Assembly (NCBI RefSeq): GCF_001422645.1
Contig: NZ_LMLR01000010.1
Span: 836,511-900,510 of the forward strand
Length of the DNA: 64,000 nt
Direction: 5' to 3'
From: Arthrobacter sp. Leaf69
Lineage (GTDB): Bacteria; Actinomycetota; Actinomycetes; Actinomycetales; Micrococcaceae
Below the pieces are notes generated by a model. That model had not been told where the DNA came from, did no database searches, and saw only the letters and a list, made by a program, of their open reading frames with translations. Made by a program: the position numbers and the translations under genes. This document shows, in pieces, positions 44,669-52,846 of this stretch (its first letter is position 1; the number at the start of each line of letters is the position of its first letter).

Positions 44669-45025
44669 ATGAGAGACGCGGCAGCACGCTGGATGCGGCA
44701 CTACGTCACGGCCTGGACGTCGAACGATCCGGAGGACATCCGCGCGCTGTTCACCGAAGGCGCCGTGTACGCCACCCGGCCGGATGATCCCGAGCCGTGG
44801 ATCGGGCGCGAGCAGATTGTGGAGCGCTGGATCGCCGCGGGGGATGCGCCGGGGGACTGGACTTTCGAGTGGAAACTCCTCGGAGTCGACGGCGGGAGGG
44901 CCTTCGTGCAGGGCCGCACCGACTATCGGGGGGACAGCCGCAGCTACGACAATCTCTGGGTCATCCAGCTCACCGGGGACGGCCGGGCCACGGAATTCAC
45001 CGAATGGTATATGCCGCGCAAGTGA
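44669..45025 (+). CDS. NTF2/SnoaL-like domain protein
   Basis: A 118-residue protein with an NTF2-like cone fold: N-terminal helix RDAAARWMRHYVTAWTSNDP, then DIRALFTEGAVYATRPDDPE and the beta-sheet segments TFEWKLLGVDGGRAFVQGRT and LWVIQLTGDGRATEFTEWYM. Such proteins serve as small-molecule isomerases, hydrolases or as ligand-binding domains. The ATG at 44669 matches the domain start; an in-frame ATG at 44606 would add 21 residues. Neither has a good ribosome site. Function unknown. Confidence 0.65.
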   Translation: MRDAAARWMRHYVTAWTSNDPEDIRALFTEGAVYATRPDDPEPWIGREQIVERWIAAGDAPGDWTFEWKLLGVDGGRAFVQGRTDYRGDSRSYDNLWVIQLTGDGRATEFTEWYMPRK

Positions 45026-45067
45026 CCGGCCCTGCGGTCCGCCGCGCCGGCTCCATGCACGGGGGCC

Positions 45068-45718
45068 TCAGCCCCGCGACAGGGCCTGGCCCAGGAGCGG
45101 CAGCAGCTGTTCGGACAGCAGCACTGCGCCCAGTGCAACCATGATGACGCCGCTGGCCAGCGTCACTTTCCGTGCCGCTCCCGGCCGCGAGTGCAGCAGC
45201 TTGCGTGCCAGCAGTGCGACGCAGGTGTAGACCACGGCAACCAAGAGAACAAAGGTCAGGCCGAGGAGGCCAGACTGCACCGGCACCGGGAGGGATGCCT
45301 GCGGGCTGACAAACTGCGGCACCAGGGCCACATAGAACAGCAGTCCCTTCGGGTTGATGCCGCTGGTTCCCATGCCCCGCAGGAACGTTTGGAACTGGTT
45401 CGCCGGCGCCCGCACCTCTGCGCCGCCGAAACTTGCTCCGCGCCAGGACCGGATGGTGGTAAGTCCTAGCCACAGAAGATAGGCCGCCCCGGCCACCGTC
45501 AGCCAGCCCAGCACGCCGGGAATCCCCGTCAGCAGGGCCGCCAGTCCCGCCACCAGCAGCACCGTGTGCAGCACGTAGCCGCCGCAGAGTCCTGCGACCG
45601 CGGGCACGAAGCTGCGCTGCTTCAGGCCCGCGGTGATGGAATACGCCCAGTCCACCCCGGGCGTGCAGGCCAGCGCGCCGGCGACCACCAGAAAGGCGAA
45701 AAACAGCTGGGGGTTCAT
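45068..45718 (-). CDS. LysE/RhtB-family amino acid exporter
   Basis: A 216-residue, six-helix exporter. The N-terminal helix contains ALACTPGVDWAYSITAGLKQ (family TPGPD appears as TPGVD), the second block is FVPAVAGLCGGYVLHTVLLV, and the conserved GTSGINPKGLLFYVALVPQF follows. RhtB-type proteins export threonine, homoserine, leucine or similar amino acids. It is divergent from an Lrp/AsnC gene, a classic regulator-exporter pairing in which amino-acid-bound Lrp activates export. Confidence 0.87.
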   Translation of the reverse strand: MNPQLFFAFLVVAGALACTPGVDWAYSITAGLKQRSFVPAVAGLCGGYVLHTVLLVAGLAALLTGIPGVLGWLTVAGAAYLLWLGLTTIRSWRGASFGGAEVRAPANQFQTFLRGMGTSGINPKGLLFYVALVPQFVSPQASLPVPVQSGLLGLTFVLLVAVVYTCVALLARKLLHSRPGAARKVTLASGVIMVALGAVLLSEQLLPLLGQALSRG

Positions 45719-45809
45719 GGTGATCTCCTGACGTGTGGGTACAGGAAAAGTCTAGGAAATCCGGCGCCGGAAGTGTTCCCTCTTTTCGCCCAGAAACACC
45801 TCGCGGCGG

Positions 45810-45815
45810 TACGAT
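45810..45815 (+). promoter_or_regulatory. -10 box TACGAT, apparently leaderless start
   Basis: TACGAT ends 6 nt before the GTG at 45822. The intervening TATTGC is not a ribosome-binding sequence. Confidence 0.5.
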
Positions 45816-45821
45816 TATTGC

Positions 45822-46277
45822 GTGATTGACCATTTGGACAGAAGTATTTTGCGCTACCTCAAAGAGGACGGCCGCATGACTGCCACGGCCCTCGCCGCCA
45901 AGGTGGGACTGACTGTGGCTCCCTGCCACCGGCGGCTCCGCGACCTGGAGGCCTCCGGCGTCATCCGCGGCTACCGGGCGGACATCGATCCGGCCGCCGT
46001 GGGGCTCGGGTTCGAGGCGATCGTGTTCGTCACCCTGCGCCAGGTGGACCGGGCCACGATGGAGATTTTCGAGAACCGCGTGGCGGACAACCCGAATATC
46101 GTGGAGGCGCAGCGGCTGTTCGGTTCCCCGGACTACCTGTTAAAGGTCATCGCCGAGGACCTGCCCGCCTACCAGCGTTTCTACGACGCCGAACTGACTT
46201 CGCTGCCTGGCGTCGAACGCCTCACGTCGACGCTGGTGATGAAGAACCTGAAGCCCAATACCGGTCCGCCCGTGTAG
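45822..46277 (+). CDS. Lrp/AsnC-family regulator, divergent from LysE exporter
   Basis: A 151-residue Lrp/AsnC protein. The N-terminal HTH reads LDRSILRYLKEDGRMTATAL and VGLTVAPCHRRLRDLEASGV, and the C-terminal RAM ligand-binding domain begins around FEAIVFVTLRQVDR and includes LFGSPDYLLKVIAEDLPAYQ. GTG at 45822 fits the family start. It most likely senses an amino acid and activates the divergent exporter. The 103-nt intergenic region contains the palindrome CCGGCGCCGG (45761-45770) as a candidate site. Confidence 0.87.
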   Translation: MIDHLDRSILRYLKEDGRMTATALAAKVGLTVAPCHRRLRDLEASGVIRGYRADIDPAAVGLGFEAIVFVTLRQVDRATMEIFENRVADNPNIVEAQRLFGSPDYLLKVIAEDLPAYQRFYDAELTSLPGVERLTSTLVMKNLKPNTGPPV

Positions 46278-46286
46278 GCCATTGGT

Positions 46287-46763
46287 TCAGGCGCCCAGCA
46301 GCCCCGTGGTCCGGTAGGGGATGACCTCACGCAGGAACATGCTGGTGGACGTCCGCACGATCCCGGGGCAGAGCCGGATTTCCTCGGCGACGCGATACAG
46401 ATCGTCCGGACTCTTCGCCACCACGCGGATCAGCAGGTCGGTCTCGCCGGCGGGGGCGTGGCACTCCAGCACCTCCGGGATGTTCCGCAGCGCAGCGATC
46501 GCCTCATTCAGGTGGCTCTGGTCCAGTTCGGCGCTGACCGACGCCGCGACGCCCCGGCCCAGCGCCGAGGGCAGGACCCGGCTGCTGTTGGGGCGCAGGG
46601 CGCCCGACGCCGTCATCCGCTCCAGGCGCGACTGTACGGTGCCGCGCGCCAGGCCGAGTTTCTGGGCCAGTACCATGATCGGCAACCGGGGGTCTTCGTC
46701 GAGGGCGAGGAGGATCCGCCGGTCCGTCGCGTCGAGTTCCTGCAAAGTGACCACTTCCTGCAC
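46287..46763 (-). CDS. Lrp/AsnC-family regulator
   Basis: A second Lrp/AsnC protein, 158 residues. The HTH is LDATDRRILLALDEDPRLPI and LGLARGTVQSRLERMTASGA; the RAM domain includes ECHAPAGETDLLIRVVAKSP. GTG at 46763 was chosen (GGGA upstream). A GTG three codons later is possible, and further upstream codons are not Lrp-like. It is convergent with the first Lrp gene, 9 nt apart. Its target is unknown; GTTGCACCAAC (46811-46821) upstream is a candidate autoregulatory site. Confidence 0.83.
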   Translation of the reverse strand: MQEVVTLQELDATDRRILLALDEDPRLPIMVLAQKLGLARGTVQSRLERMTASGALRPNSSRVLPSALGRGVAASVSAELDQSHLNEAIAALRNIPEVLECHAPAGETDLLIRVVAKSPDDLYRVAEEIRLCPGIVRTSTSMFLREVIPYRTTGLLGA

Positions 46764-47010
46764 GTAGTTGCGTCCCGACTTGATCAGATTGACCAGTGCA
46801 ACCCAAGTCCGTTGCACCAACTGTAGGGCTTCTGTTGAAATAGTGACAACGAAGGGACGCCGGCCACCGCCGCATCCCAACAGGCTACAAGCACCCCGGC
46901 ACACCACCCGGACCTTGGATGAGGCTTCCCGCAAGGAACCCGCCCGCTGACTGACTCTTGTTCACACCATCGTCATTCCGCGTCGTTCACCGCAGTTCTC
47001 CTTATTCGCA

Positions 47011-47106
47011 GTGCCATGGCCCGGAGCAACGCCCCGGGCCCGGCACGGCAAGAGCCCCTGAGCCACCGACGTCGGTTTTCCGAAGTCATCGGTAGCTGAG
47101 GGGCTC
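47011..47106. other. Two tandem hairpins in the Lrp-gluQ divergent gap
   Basis: Hairpin 1 (47011-47046) pairs GTGCC/GGCAC and GGCCCGG/CCGGGCC. Hairpin 2 (47052-47106) pairs 18 nt at each end, starting GAGCCCCTGAG and ending CTGAGGGGCTC, with two mismatches around a 19-nt loop. No gene ends here: the 406-nt gap separates divergent genes. The second looks like a terminator for an unseen plus-strand RNA from 46764-47050. Nothing else was recognised in the gap. Confidence 0.5.
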
Positions 47107-47157
47107 CTGTGCTGTGACCCCGCGTTGCTGCTGGAGTGACCACGGGGAGGCTGCGCT

Positions 47158-47163
47158 TAGGCT
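47158..47163 (+). promoter_or_regulatory. -10 box TAGGCT, apparently leaderless start
   Basis: TAGGCT ends 6 nt before the ATG at 47170. Confidence 0.5.
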
Positions 47164-47169
47164 GGTGAC

Positions 47170-48066
47170 ATGACGTCTGCCGGCCGCTTCGCCCCCAGCC
47201 CCTCCGGCGAACTGCATGTCGGCAACCTCCGCACCGCCATTCTCGCCTGGCTCTTCGCCCGGTCCACCGGCAGGCGGTTCCTGATGCGGGTTGAGGACCT
47301 CGACCGGGCCCGGTCCGGCGCCGAGGCGGAGCAACTCCGGGACCTGGCCGCCGTCGGGGTTACGTGGGACGGCGATGTGGTGCGCCAGACCGACCGCGGG
47401 ACCCTCTATACGGAAGCGATCGGCCGGCTGGCCGCGGCGGGTCTTACGTATGAGTGCTTCTGCACCCGCCGGGAAATCCAAGAGGCCCCGTCCGCGCCGC
47501 ACGCCCCGCAGGGAGCCTACCCGGGCACATGCCGGGAGCTGTCCGCGGCGGAACGTGAGGCGAAGCGTGCCGTCCGGCCCGCGGCGGTCCGGCTCCGGTC
47601 GGCCGTCACGGAGGTGACAGTGCAGGACGTGCTGCACGGCAGCTATACCGGCGTCGTGGATGACTTTGTGCTCCGCCGCAACGACGGGGTGACGGCGTAC
47701 AACCTCGCCGTCGTGGTGGACGACGCCGCCCAGGGGATCGACCAGGTGGTCCGCGGCGACGACCTGCTGCCCTCCACGCCTCGGCAGGCCTACCTCGCCT
47801 CGCTGCTGAATATTCCCGTTCCGGAATATGCCCACGTTCCGCTCGTCCTGAACGCCGACGGCGCACGGCTGGCTAAGCGCGACGGCGCCGTTACGCTCAC
47901 GGACCTCGCGGCCGTCGGGGCACCCGTAGACGAGGTGCGGGACGCTCTGCTGGGGTCCCTTAGGCTGCCGGGCGGGCCGCTGGCGCACGCCCTCGCCGCA
48001 TTTGACCCTGCCGCGCTGCCGCGGGAGCCGTGGATCTGGCCCGGGATGGCCGGGCCGGACGCGTAG
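47170..48066 (+). CDS. gluQ: Glutamyl-Q tRNA(Asp) synthetase
   Basis: A 298-residue truncated glutamyl-tRNA synthetase paralogue that attaches glutamate to queuosine at the tRNA(Asp) wobble position. The class I HIGH signature is in RFAPSPSGELHVGNLRTA, the KMSKS equivalent is RLAKRDGA, and the anticodon-binding domain of GluRS is missing, as expected. ECFCTRREI and the later cysteine in GAYPGTCREL are consistent with the zinc-site region. The start is apparently leaderless. The next gene begins 9 nt downstream with its own -10 box inside the gluQ end. Confidence 0.9.
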   Translation: MTSAGRFAPSPSGELHVGNLRTAILAWLFARSTGRRFLMRVEDLDRARSGAEAEQLRDLAAVGVTWDGDVVRQTDRGTLYTEAIGRLAAAGLTYECFCTRREIQEAPSAPHAPQGAYPGTCRELSAAEREAKRAVRPAAVRLRSAVTEVTVQDVLHGSYTGVVDDFVLRRNDGVTAYNLAVVVDDAAQGIDQVVRGDDLLPSTPRQAYLASLLNIPVPEYAHVPLVLNADGARLAKRDGAVTLTDLAAVGAPVDEVRDALLGSLRLPGGPLAHALAAFDPAALPREPWIWPGMAGPDA

Positions 48067-48069
48067 GCT
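48064..48069 (+). promoter_or_regulatory. -10 box TAGGCT, apparently leaderless start
   Basis: TAGGCT overlaps the gluQ stop codon and ends 6 nt before the ATG at 48076. Confidence 0.45.
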
Positions 48070-48075
48070 GGATGC

Positions 48076-48771
48076 ATGTCAGAACCAGAGTTCAGGGAAT
48101 CGCGCAGCCCGCAGCCGAGTTTTACCGTCGAGACGGCCAAGGTTCTCGCCGAAGTGGCCCACAACCGGCAGAAGGACAAGCTCAAGCGGCCCTACCGCGA
48201 GCACGTGATCGCCGTCGGGGATGCCCTGGCGGACTTCGACGACGACATCCGGATTGCCGGTTATCTGCACGACATCGCAGAGGACACCCCGATGACCCGG
48301 CAGGCTCTGCTGGACATGGGCGTTACCGAGCGCGCCGTGGACATCATCGAGCGCGTCACCAAGCGCCTGCACGAGAACCCGGACGACTACCAGGCCGGCA
48401 TCCGTTACATCGCCGAGGACCACGACGCCACCCTCGTGAAGATCGCGGACAACGCGCACAATTCGCTGCCGGAGCGCGTCAAGGCGCTGGCTGAGAAGTG
48501 GCCGGACAAACCGCCGGTAACCCGCTACAACGATGCCCGCCCCGTGCTCTACGCCGCAGTTCCGGTGGAGGAAACCCGGAAGATCCTGGCCCGGATCAAC
48601 CCGTGGCTGCTCGAGGAACTCGACGACCTGCTCGACGAGGCGGATGACACCGACTACGAGAACCTCTCCTATGACGACGCGCCGACGGAAGACCCGACGG
48701 CGGGGCCGGACGAGGTCCCAGCCGCTGCCGCCGAGCCTGCTGCCGCTGAGGCCGAGCCGCGCCGGGGCTGA
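48076..48771 (+). CDS. HD-domain hydrolase, probable small alarmone hydrolase (MESH1/SpoT-like)
   Basis: A 231-residue single HD-domain protein. The metal-site set is H43, H65-D66 (GYLHDIAEDTPMT) and D125 (LVKIADNAHNSL), with E69-D70 giving the HDxxED motif. This pattern and spacing are close to the RelA/SpoT hydrolase domain and to animal MESH1 (H35, H61-D62, D122), which remove pyrophosphate from (p)ppGpp. There is no synthetase, TGS or ACT domain. The last about 45 residues are an acidic Ala/Pro-rich tail. It stands beside gluQ and starts leaderless. General HD phosphohydrolase activity is the alternative. Confidence 0.7.
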   Translation: MSEPEFRESRSPQPSFTVETAKVLAEVAHNRQKDKLKRPYREHVIAVGDALADFDDDIRIAGYLHDIAEDTPMTRQALLDMGVTERAVDIIERVTKRLHENPDDYQAGIRYIAEDHDATLVKIADNAHNSLPERVKALAEKWPDKPPVTRYNDARPVLYAAVPVEETRKILARINPWLLEELDDLLDEADDTDYENLSYDDAPTEDPTAGPDEVPAAAAEPAAAEAEPRRG

Positions 48772-48773
48772 CA

Positions 48774-49775
48774 GTGCGCGGCTACGTCCTCACCCGCTAC
48801 GGCGGGCCGGATGCCATGGAGCTCCGGGACCTCGCTGAGCCCCAGCCCGGGCCCGGCGACGTCCGGATCCGGGTCGCCGCCGCAGGCCTGAACCCGGTCG
48901 ACTTCAAGCTCCGCGAGGGCGGGCTGCGTCCCATCAGCCCGTTCCGGCTGCCGGTCGTCGCCGGCTGCGAAGTCGCCGGAACGGTCGACGTCGTCGGACC
49001 CGGCCCGAGCCGCTTCGCGGTAGGGGACCGTGTCTACGCGCGGGTGGACAAACGCAGGCTGGGTGCCTTCGCCGAGTTCGTGTGCGTGCAGCAGGAACTC
49101 GTTGCCGCCATGCCGGCGTCCATCGGGTTCGCCGAGGCCGCCGGACTTCCGCTGGCCGGGTTGACTGCGCTGCAGGCGCTCCGCGACGAACTCGACGTCG
49201 GCCCCGGCACCCGGCTTTTCATCGCCGGCGGCGCCGGGGGCGTGGGAACGCTCGCCATCCAGCTCGCCAAGCACTTCGGCGCCGAGGTCGCCACTACAGC
49301 CTCTGCCCGCGGCGAGGCCCTGGTGCGGCGGTTGGGGGCGGACCGGATTATCGACTACACGCGGGAGGACTTCGCCGGTGCGCTGCAGGATTTCGACGCC
49401 GTGCTGGACCTGGTGGTCGGCGCGACGCTGGAGAAATCCTTCCGCATCCTCCGGCCGGGCGGGCGGGTAGTCTCCATCGCGGGGGTTCCGGAGCCGCTCA
49501 CCGCGACGAAAGACCTTGACGCTCCGCCGTGGGTCACCGCCGCATTCTGGGTGATGAGCCTGGGCATCCGCAGGCGCGCCCGCAAGGCGAAGACCAGCTA
49601 CCGCTACCTGTTTATGCACCCGAGCGGGGACGGGCTGCGCTTCCTGGCAACGCTCGTCGACGCCGGCCAGCTGCAGCCGGTGGTGGACAGCAGCTATCCG
49701 TTCGACCGGATCGCCGAGGCCTTTGCCGCGCTGGAGCAGGGCCGCGCCAAGGGCAAGATCGTCGTCACGTTCTGA
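48774..49775 (+). CDS. Zinc-independent NADP-dependent oxidoreductase (quinone reductase-like MDR)
   Basis: A 333-residue medium-chain dehydrogenase/reductase. The N-terminal catalytic domain has DVRIRVAAAGLNPVDFKLRE and the Rossmann motif is FIAGGAGGVGTLAIQLAKHF. Zinc-ligand cysteines are absent, which fits the quinone oxidoreductase/RTN4IP1-like branch. The C-terminus PFDRIAEAFAALEQGRAKGK is typical. The GTG start at 48774 is 2 nt after the HD hydrolase stop, so the two genes are cotranscribed. Substrate unknown, probably quinones or enones. Confidence 0.85.
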   Translation: MRGYVLTRYGGPDAMELRDLAEPQPGPGDVRIRVAAAGLNPVDFKLREGGLRPISPFRLPVVAGCEVAGTVDVVGPGPSRFAVGDRVYARVDKRRLGAFAEFVCVQQELVAAMPASIGFAEAAGLPLAGLTALQALRDELDVGPGTRLFIAGGAGGVGTLAIQLAKHFGAEVATTASARGEALVRRLGADRIIDYTREDFAGALQDFDAVLDLVVGATLEKSFRILRPGGRVVSIAGVPEPLTATKDLDAPPWVTAAFWVMSLGIRRRARKAKTSYRYLFMHPSGDGLRFLATLVDAGQLQPVVDSSYPFDRIAEAFAALEQGRAKGKIVVTF

Positions 49776-49797
49776 CCAGCGTGCGGCAGGCCGGCGG

Positions 49798-51114
49798 CTA
49801 CACCCGGCCCAGGGCGTCGATGTCCTCGAGGAACTGCTGGTGGACCTCGTCGCTCACCGTGGTCCGGGTCTCCGCAATCGCGTCGAGGTAGTCCTGCGTC
49901 GCGGGGCCCTTCCGGACGGCCTCGCGGATGGAGGCGTTGCCGCTGGAAGCCAGCCCGCCGTCGTCGTACACCGCTTTCTCCAGAGCCCGCTGGGACGCGC
50001 TCCGGGCCGCGTATTCGATGTCTGCGGGGGAGAATCCCTCCGTGCGGTCCACCAGCAGCTCCACGTCCACGTCGTCCACAACTGTGGCGGGAATGAACCG
50101 CTGCCACATAGCCTCGCGGGCCTGGCGGTCGGGCAGGCCGATGGGGATGACGTAGTCGAAGCGGCCGTGGCGCAGGAACGCGGTGTCCAGGGCGCGGATG
50201 AAGTTCGTGGCGCAGACCAGCAGGCGCCCGGGCTGTTCGCGGAAGGCAGGGATGATCTTCAGGAGCTCGTTGGTGACGCCCTGCAGCGGCGACGGCGGTT
50301 CACCGGAGCGCTGGGAGGCAATCTCCTCCACCTCATCGATGAACACCACGGCGTGTTCCAGCTCGGCAATCTCCAGGAAAGTCTCGCGCAGCGCACCCGC
50401 AAGACCCTTGGGATCGGAGGCCAGCCGGGAGGGGAAGACCTCCACGAAGGGCCACTCCAGCCGGGACGCAATGGCCTTCGCGAACGTGGTCTTGCCGGTG
50501 CCGGGCGGGCCGAAGAGAACGACGGCGCGCGGCGGCACCACACCGTACTCGTCGGCGAGGTCGGCCTCGGCCAAGGGCAGGACCAGCCGGCGTTCCAGCA
50601 GTTCCTTCTCGTTCCGCATGCCGGCGACATTTTCCCAGAGGTCGCGGGCCAGGATCCGGCCGCCCAGCAGGCTGAGCGGTTCGAGTTCCTGGCGCTGCAC
50701 CGGAATCTTCCGTTCGAAATAGCGCAGGTTCTTCTTCAGCACAAACCCGCGGCCCAGGAACGCCTCCACCCGGGTCTCGGATTCCGGCATGAGCGCGGAA
50801 AGCTTGTTCAGGCCGTGCGGCGCCATCCGGTTCTCGACGGCGGCCAGCAGCGACGTGCCGATGCCGCGGCCGCGGTACTCGGGGAGGGTGGCGAGGAACA
50901 CGATCCAGCCCTGGTCATGGGCGGCGCGCCCGACGGCGGCGCCCACCACCTGATCCCCCAGCACCGCGACGACGGCGTGGTCCTTTTCGCACGAGGCCAG
51001 TACCTCGGAGAGTGCATAGACCGGCTCCACGTTGGTGGCCTTGAGCGTTTCCCAGAGGTGCAGGATGCCGTCAAGGTCGGCGGAATGGAAATCCCTGATT
51101 CGCCAGTTGGTCAT
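49798..51114 (-). CDS. GNAT acetyltransferase fused to AAA+ ATPase
   Basis: A 438-residue two-domain protein. Residues 1-150 are a GNAT domain with the acetyl-CoA loop in FLATLPEYRGRGIGTSLLAA. Residues about 170-438 form a classical-clade AAA+ module related to FtsH/CDC48: Walker A FGPPGTGKTT (K208), Walker B VVFIDEVEEI (D260, E261), sensor-1 region VCATNF, arginine-finger region RHGRFD, and the lid segment GFSPADIEYAARSASQRALE. No protease or membrane segment is present. The ATG at 51114 has a weak ribosome site. It is convergent with the oxidoreductase. Function is unknown; ATP-driven remodelling linked to acetylation is a guess. Confidence 0.8.
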   Translation of the reverse strand: MTNWRIRDFHSADLDGILHLWETLKATNVEPVYALSEVLASCEKDHAVVAVLGDQVVGAAVGRAAHDQGWIVFLATLPEYRGRGIGTSLLAAVENRMAPHGLNKLSALMPESETRVEAFLGRGFVLKKNLRYFERKIPVQRQELEPLSLLGGRILARDLWENVAGMRNEKELLERRLVLPLAEADLADEYGVVPPRAVVLFGPPGTGKTTFAKAIASRLEWPFVEVFPSRLASDPKGLAGALRETFLEIAELEHAVVFIDEVEEIASQRSGEPPSPLQGVTNELLKIIPAFREQPGRLLVCATNFIRALDTAFLRHGRFDYVIPIGLPDRQAREAMWQRFIPATVVDDVDVELLVDRTEGFSPADIEYAARSASQRALEKAVYDDGGLASSGNASIREAVRKGPATQDYLDAIAETRTTVSDEVHQQFLEDIDALGRV

Positions 51115-51235
51115 GAGGTGTCTCCCGGGTGGTTCGTCGCTGAGCCAGTGTGAGTCTGTCTGCTGAGCATATGCGAACCCTATCCGCGAGGGGTTGCGCC
51201 GACGTTGCGTTACGGGGAGGCGGAACCCCGGAAGA

Positions 51236-52819
51236 CTACTCCGAATCTCCGCCGGCGGACCCGTCCGTGCCGCGCGCGGGACGGGCCGCCACAAGCGGAT
51301 ACGGGCCGGTGAAGCCGTCGCGGACGGCGGCAATTTCCAGGATGCGGTGCCGGCTGAGGCGCCAGCCGAGCATCAGGAGCGGAACGATGACCACGATGGA
51401 CGCGATGGTCCACGTTCCGACGGGCGAGTCGAATGCCATGAGGATCAGCACCGCCAGGAGGAAGGCCAGCGTGACCCAGCCCGTGACGGGGGCGCCCGGC
51501 ATCCGGAAGGTGGGCCTGAGCAGTTCCCCGCGGGCTGCGAGCCGGGCAAGCTGCATCTGGCACAGGACGATCATGGCCCAGGTGCAGATGATGCCCAGCG
51601 ACGCGACGTTCAGGACGATCTCGAAGGCCTCGGCCGGGACCAGGGCGTTCAGGATAACCCCCAGGACGGCGACACAGGCGGTAAGGGCGATGCCGCCGTA
51701 GGGGACACCGGACTTGTTCATTCGGCCAGCGAATTTGGGCGCAGAACCAGCAACGGACATCGAACGCATGATCCGGCCGGTGGAGTAGAGGCCGGCGTTC
51801 AGCGAGGACAGGGCCGCGGTCAGGACCACGAGGTTCATGATGGCGTCCACACCGTCGACGCCGATGGAGCCGAAGAACGTCACGAAGGGGCTTTCGCCGG
51901 CCTTGTAGGAGTTATAGGGCAGCAGCAGCGAGAGCAGTACCAGCGAGCCAACGTAGAACACCGCGATACGGACGATCACGGTGTTGATGGCCCGCGGCAT
52001 GATTTTTTCCGGGTTTTCCGTCTCACCGGCGGCGGTGCCGATCAGCTCGATCGAGGCGTAGGCGAACACGACGCCCTGCATCACCACGACTGCGGGCAAG
52101 AGACCGTTGGGGAACATGCCGCCGTTGTCCGCGATGAGGCTGAAGCCGACCTCCTGGCCGGCGACAGGGGTGCCGAAGATGACGAAGTAGGTGCCGATGA
52201 GCAGGAAGGACACGAGCGCCACAACCTTGATCAGCGCGAACCAGAATTCGAGCTCGCCGAACACCTTGACACTGATGAGGTTGAGGCCCAGGACCAGGAC
52301 GAGGGCGGCCAGGGCCCAAGCCCACTGCGGTACGTCCGCGATCGGCGCCCAGTACTTCTTGAAGAAGTTCATGTACAGCGCGACGGCGGTGATGTCCACG
52401 ATCGCCGTCATGGCCCAGTTCAGCCAGTACAGCCACCCGGTGACGAACGCGGCCTTCTCGCCGAAGAATTCGCGGGCATAGGAGACGAACGAGCCCGACG
52501 ACGGCCGGTGCATCACGAGTTCGCCGAGGGCACGCAGGATCATGAAGGCGAAGAACCCGCAGACTGCATAGCTGATGACCAGGGCGGGTCCGGCAGTGGC
52601 GAGGCGGCCGCCCGCGCCCATGAACAGGCCGGTGCCGATGGCGCCGCCGATCGCGATCATTTGCACCTGCCGGGGTTTCAGGCCCTTGTGGTAGCCCTGG
52701 TCCTCGGCGTGCAGCGCCGCCTCGGAGGCATGGGCATGCGCGGGAATGGTGTGGTCGGAGATGGCGGGCTGGTTTTGGGTCGTTTGTTTTTGGGCGCGGG
52801 CAGTTTCGGGATAAGTCAT
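51236..52819 (-). CDS. ansP: L-asparagine/amino acid permease
   Basis: A 527-residue, 12-helix amino acid transporter of the AAT (APC) family. The opening [20 protein letters not shown] and [20 protein letters not shown] are diagnostic, as are [20 protein letters not shown] and [20 protein letters not shown]. The AnsP group imports L-asparagine with protons, and the operon context with asparaginase and aspartase supports this. It is the last gene of the operon, 27 nt after aspA. The N-terminal about 45 residues are a polar extension. Confidence 0.88.
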   Translation of the reverse strand: MTYPETARAQKQTTQNQPAISDHTIPAHAHASEAALHAEDQGYHKGLKPRQVQMIAIGGAIGTGLFMGAGGRLATAGPALVISYAVCGFFAFMILRALGELVMHRPSSGSFVSYAREFFGEKAAFVTGWLYWLNWAMTAIVDITAVALYMNFFKKYWAPIADVPQWAWALAALVLVLGLNLISVKVFGELEFWFALIKVVALVSFLLIGTYFVIFGTPVAGQEVGFSLIADNGGMFPNGLLPAVVVMQGVVFAYASIELIGTAAGETENPEKIMPRAINTVIVRIAVFYVGSLVLLSLLLPYNSYKAGESPFVTFFGSIGVDGVDAIMNLVVLTAALSSLNAGLYSTGRIMRSMSVAGSAPKFAGRMNKSGVPYGGIALTACVAVLGVILNALVPAEAFEIVLNVASLGIICTWAMIVLCQMQLARLAARGELLRPTFRMPGAPVTGWVTLAFLLAVLILMAFDSPVGTWTIASIVVIVPLLMLGWRLSRHRILEIAAVRDGFTGPYPLVAARPARGTDGSAGGDSE

Positions 52820-52846
52820 GGGGGTCCTTCGGGGTTCGAGGGTGCG

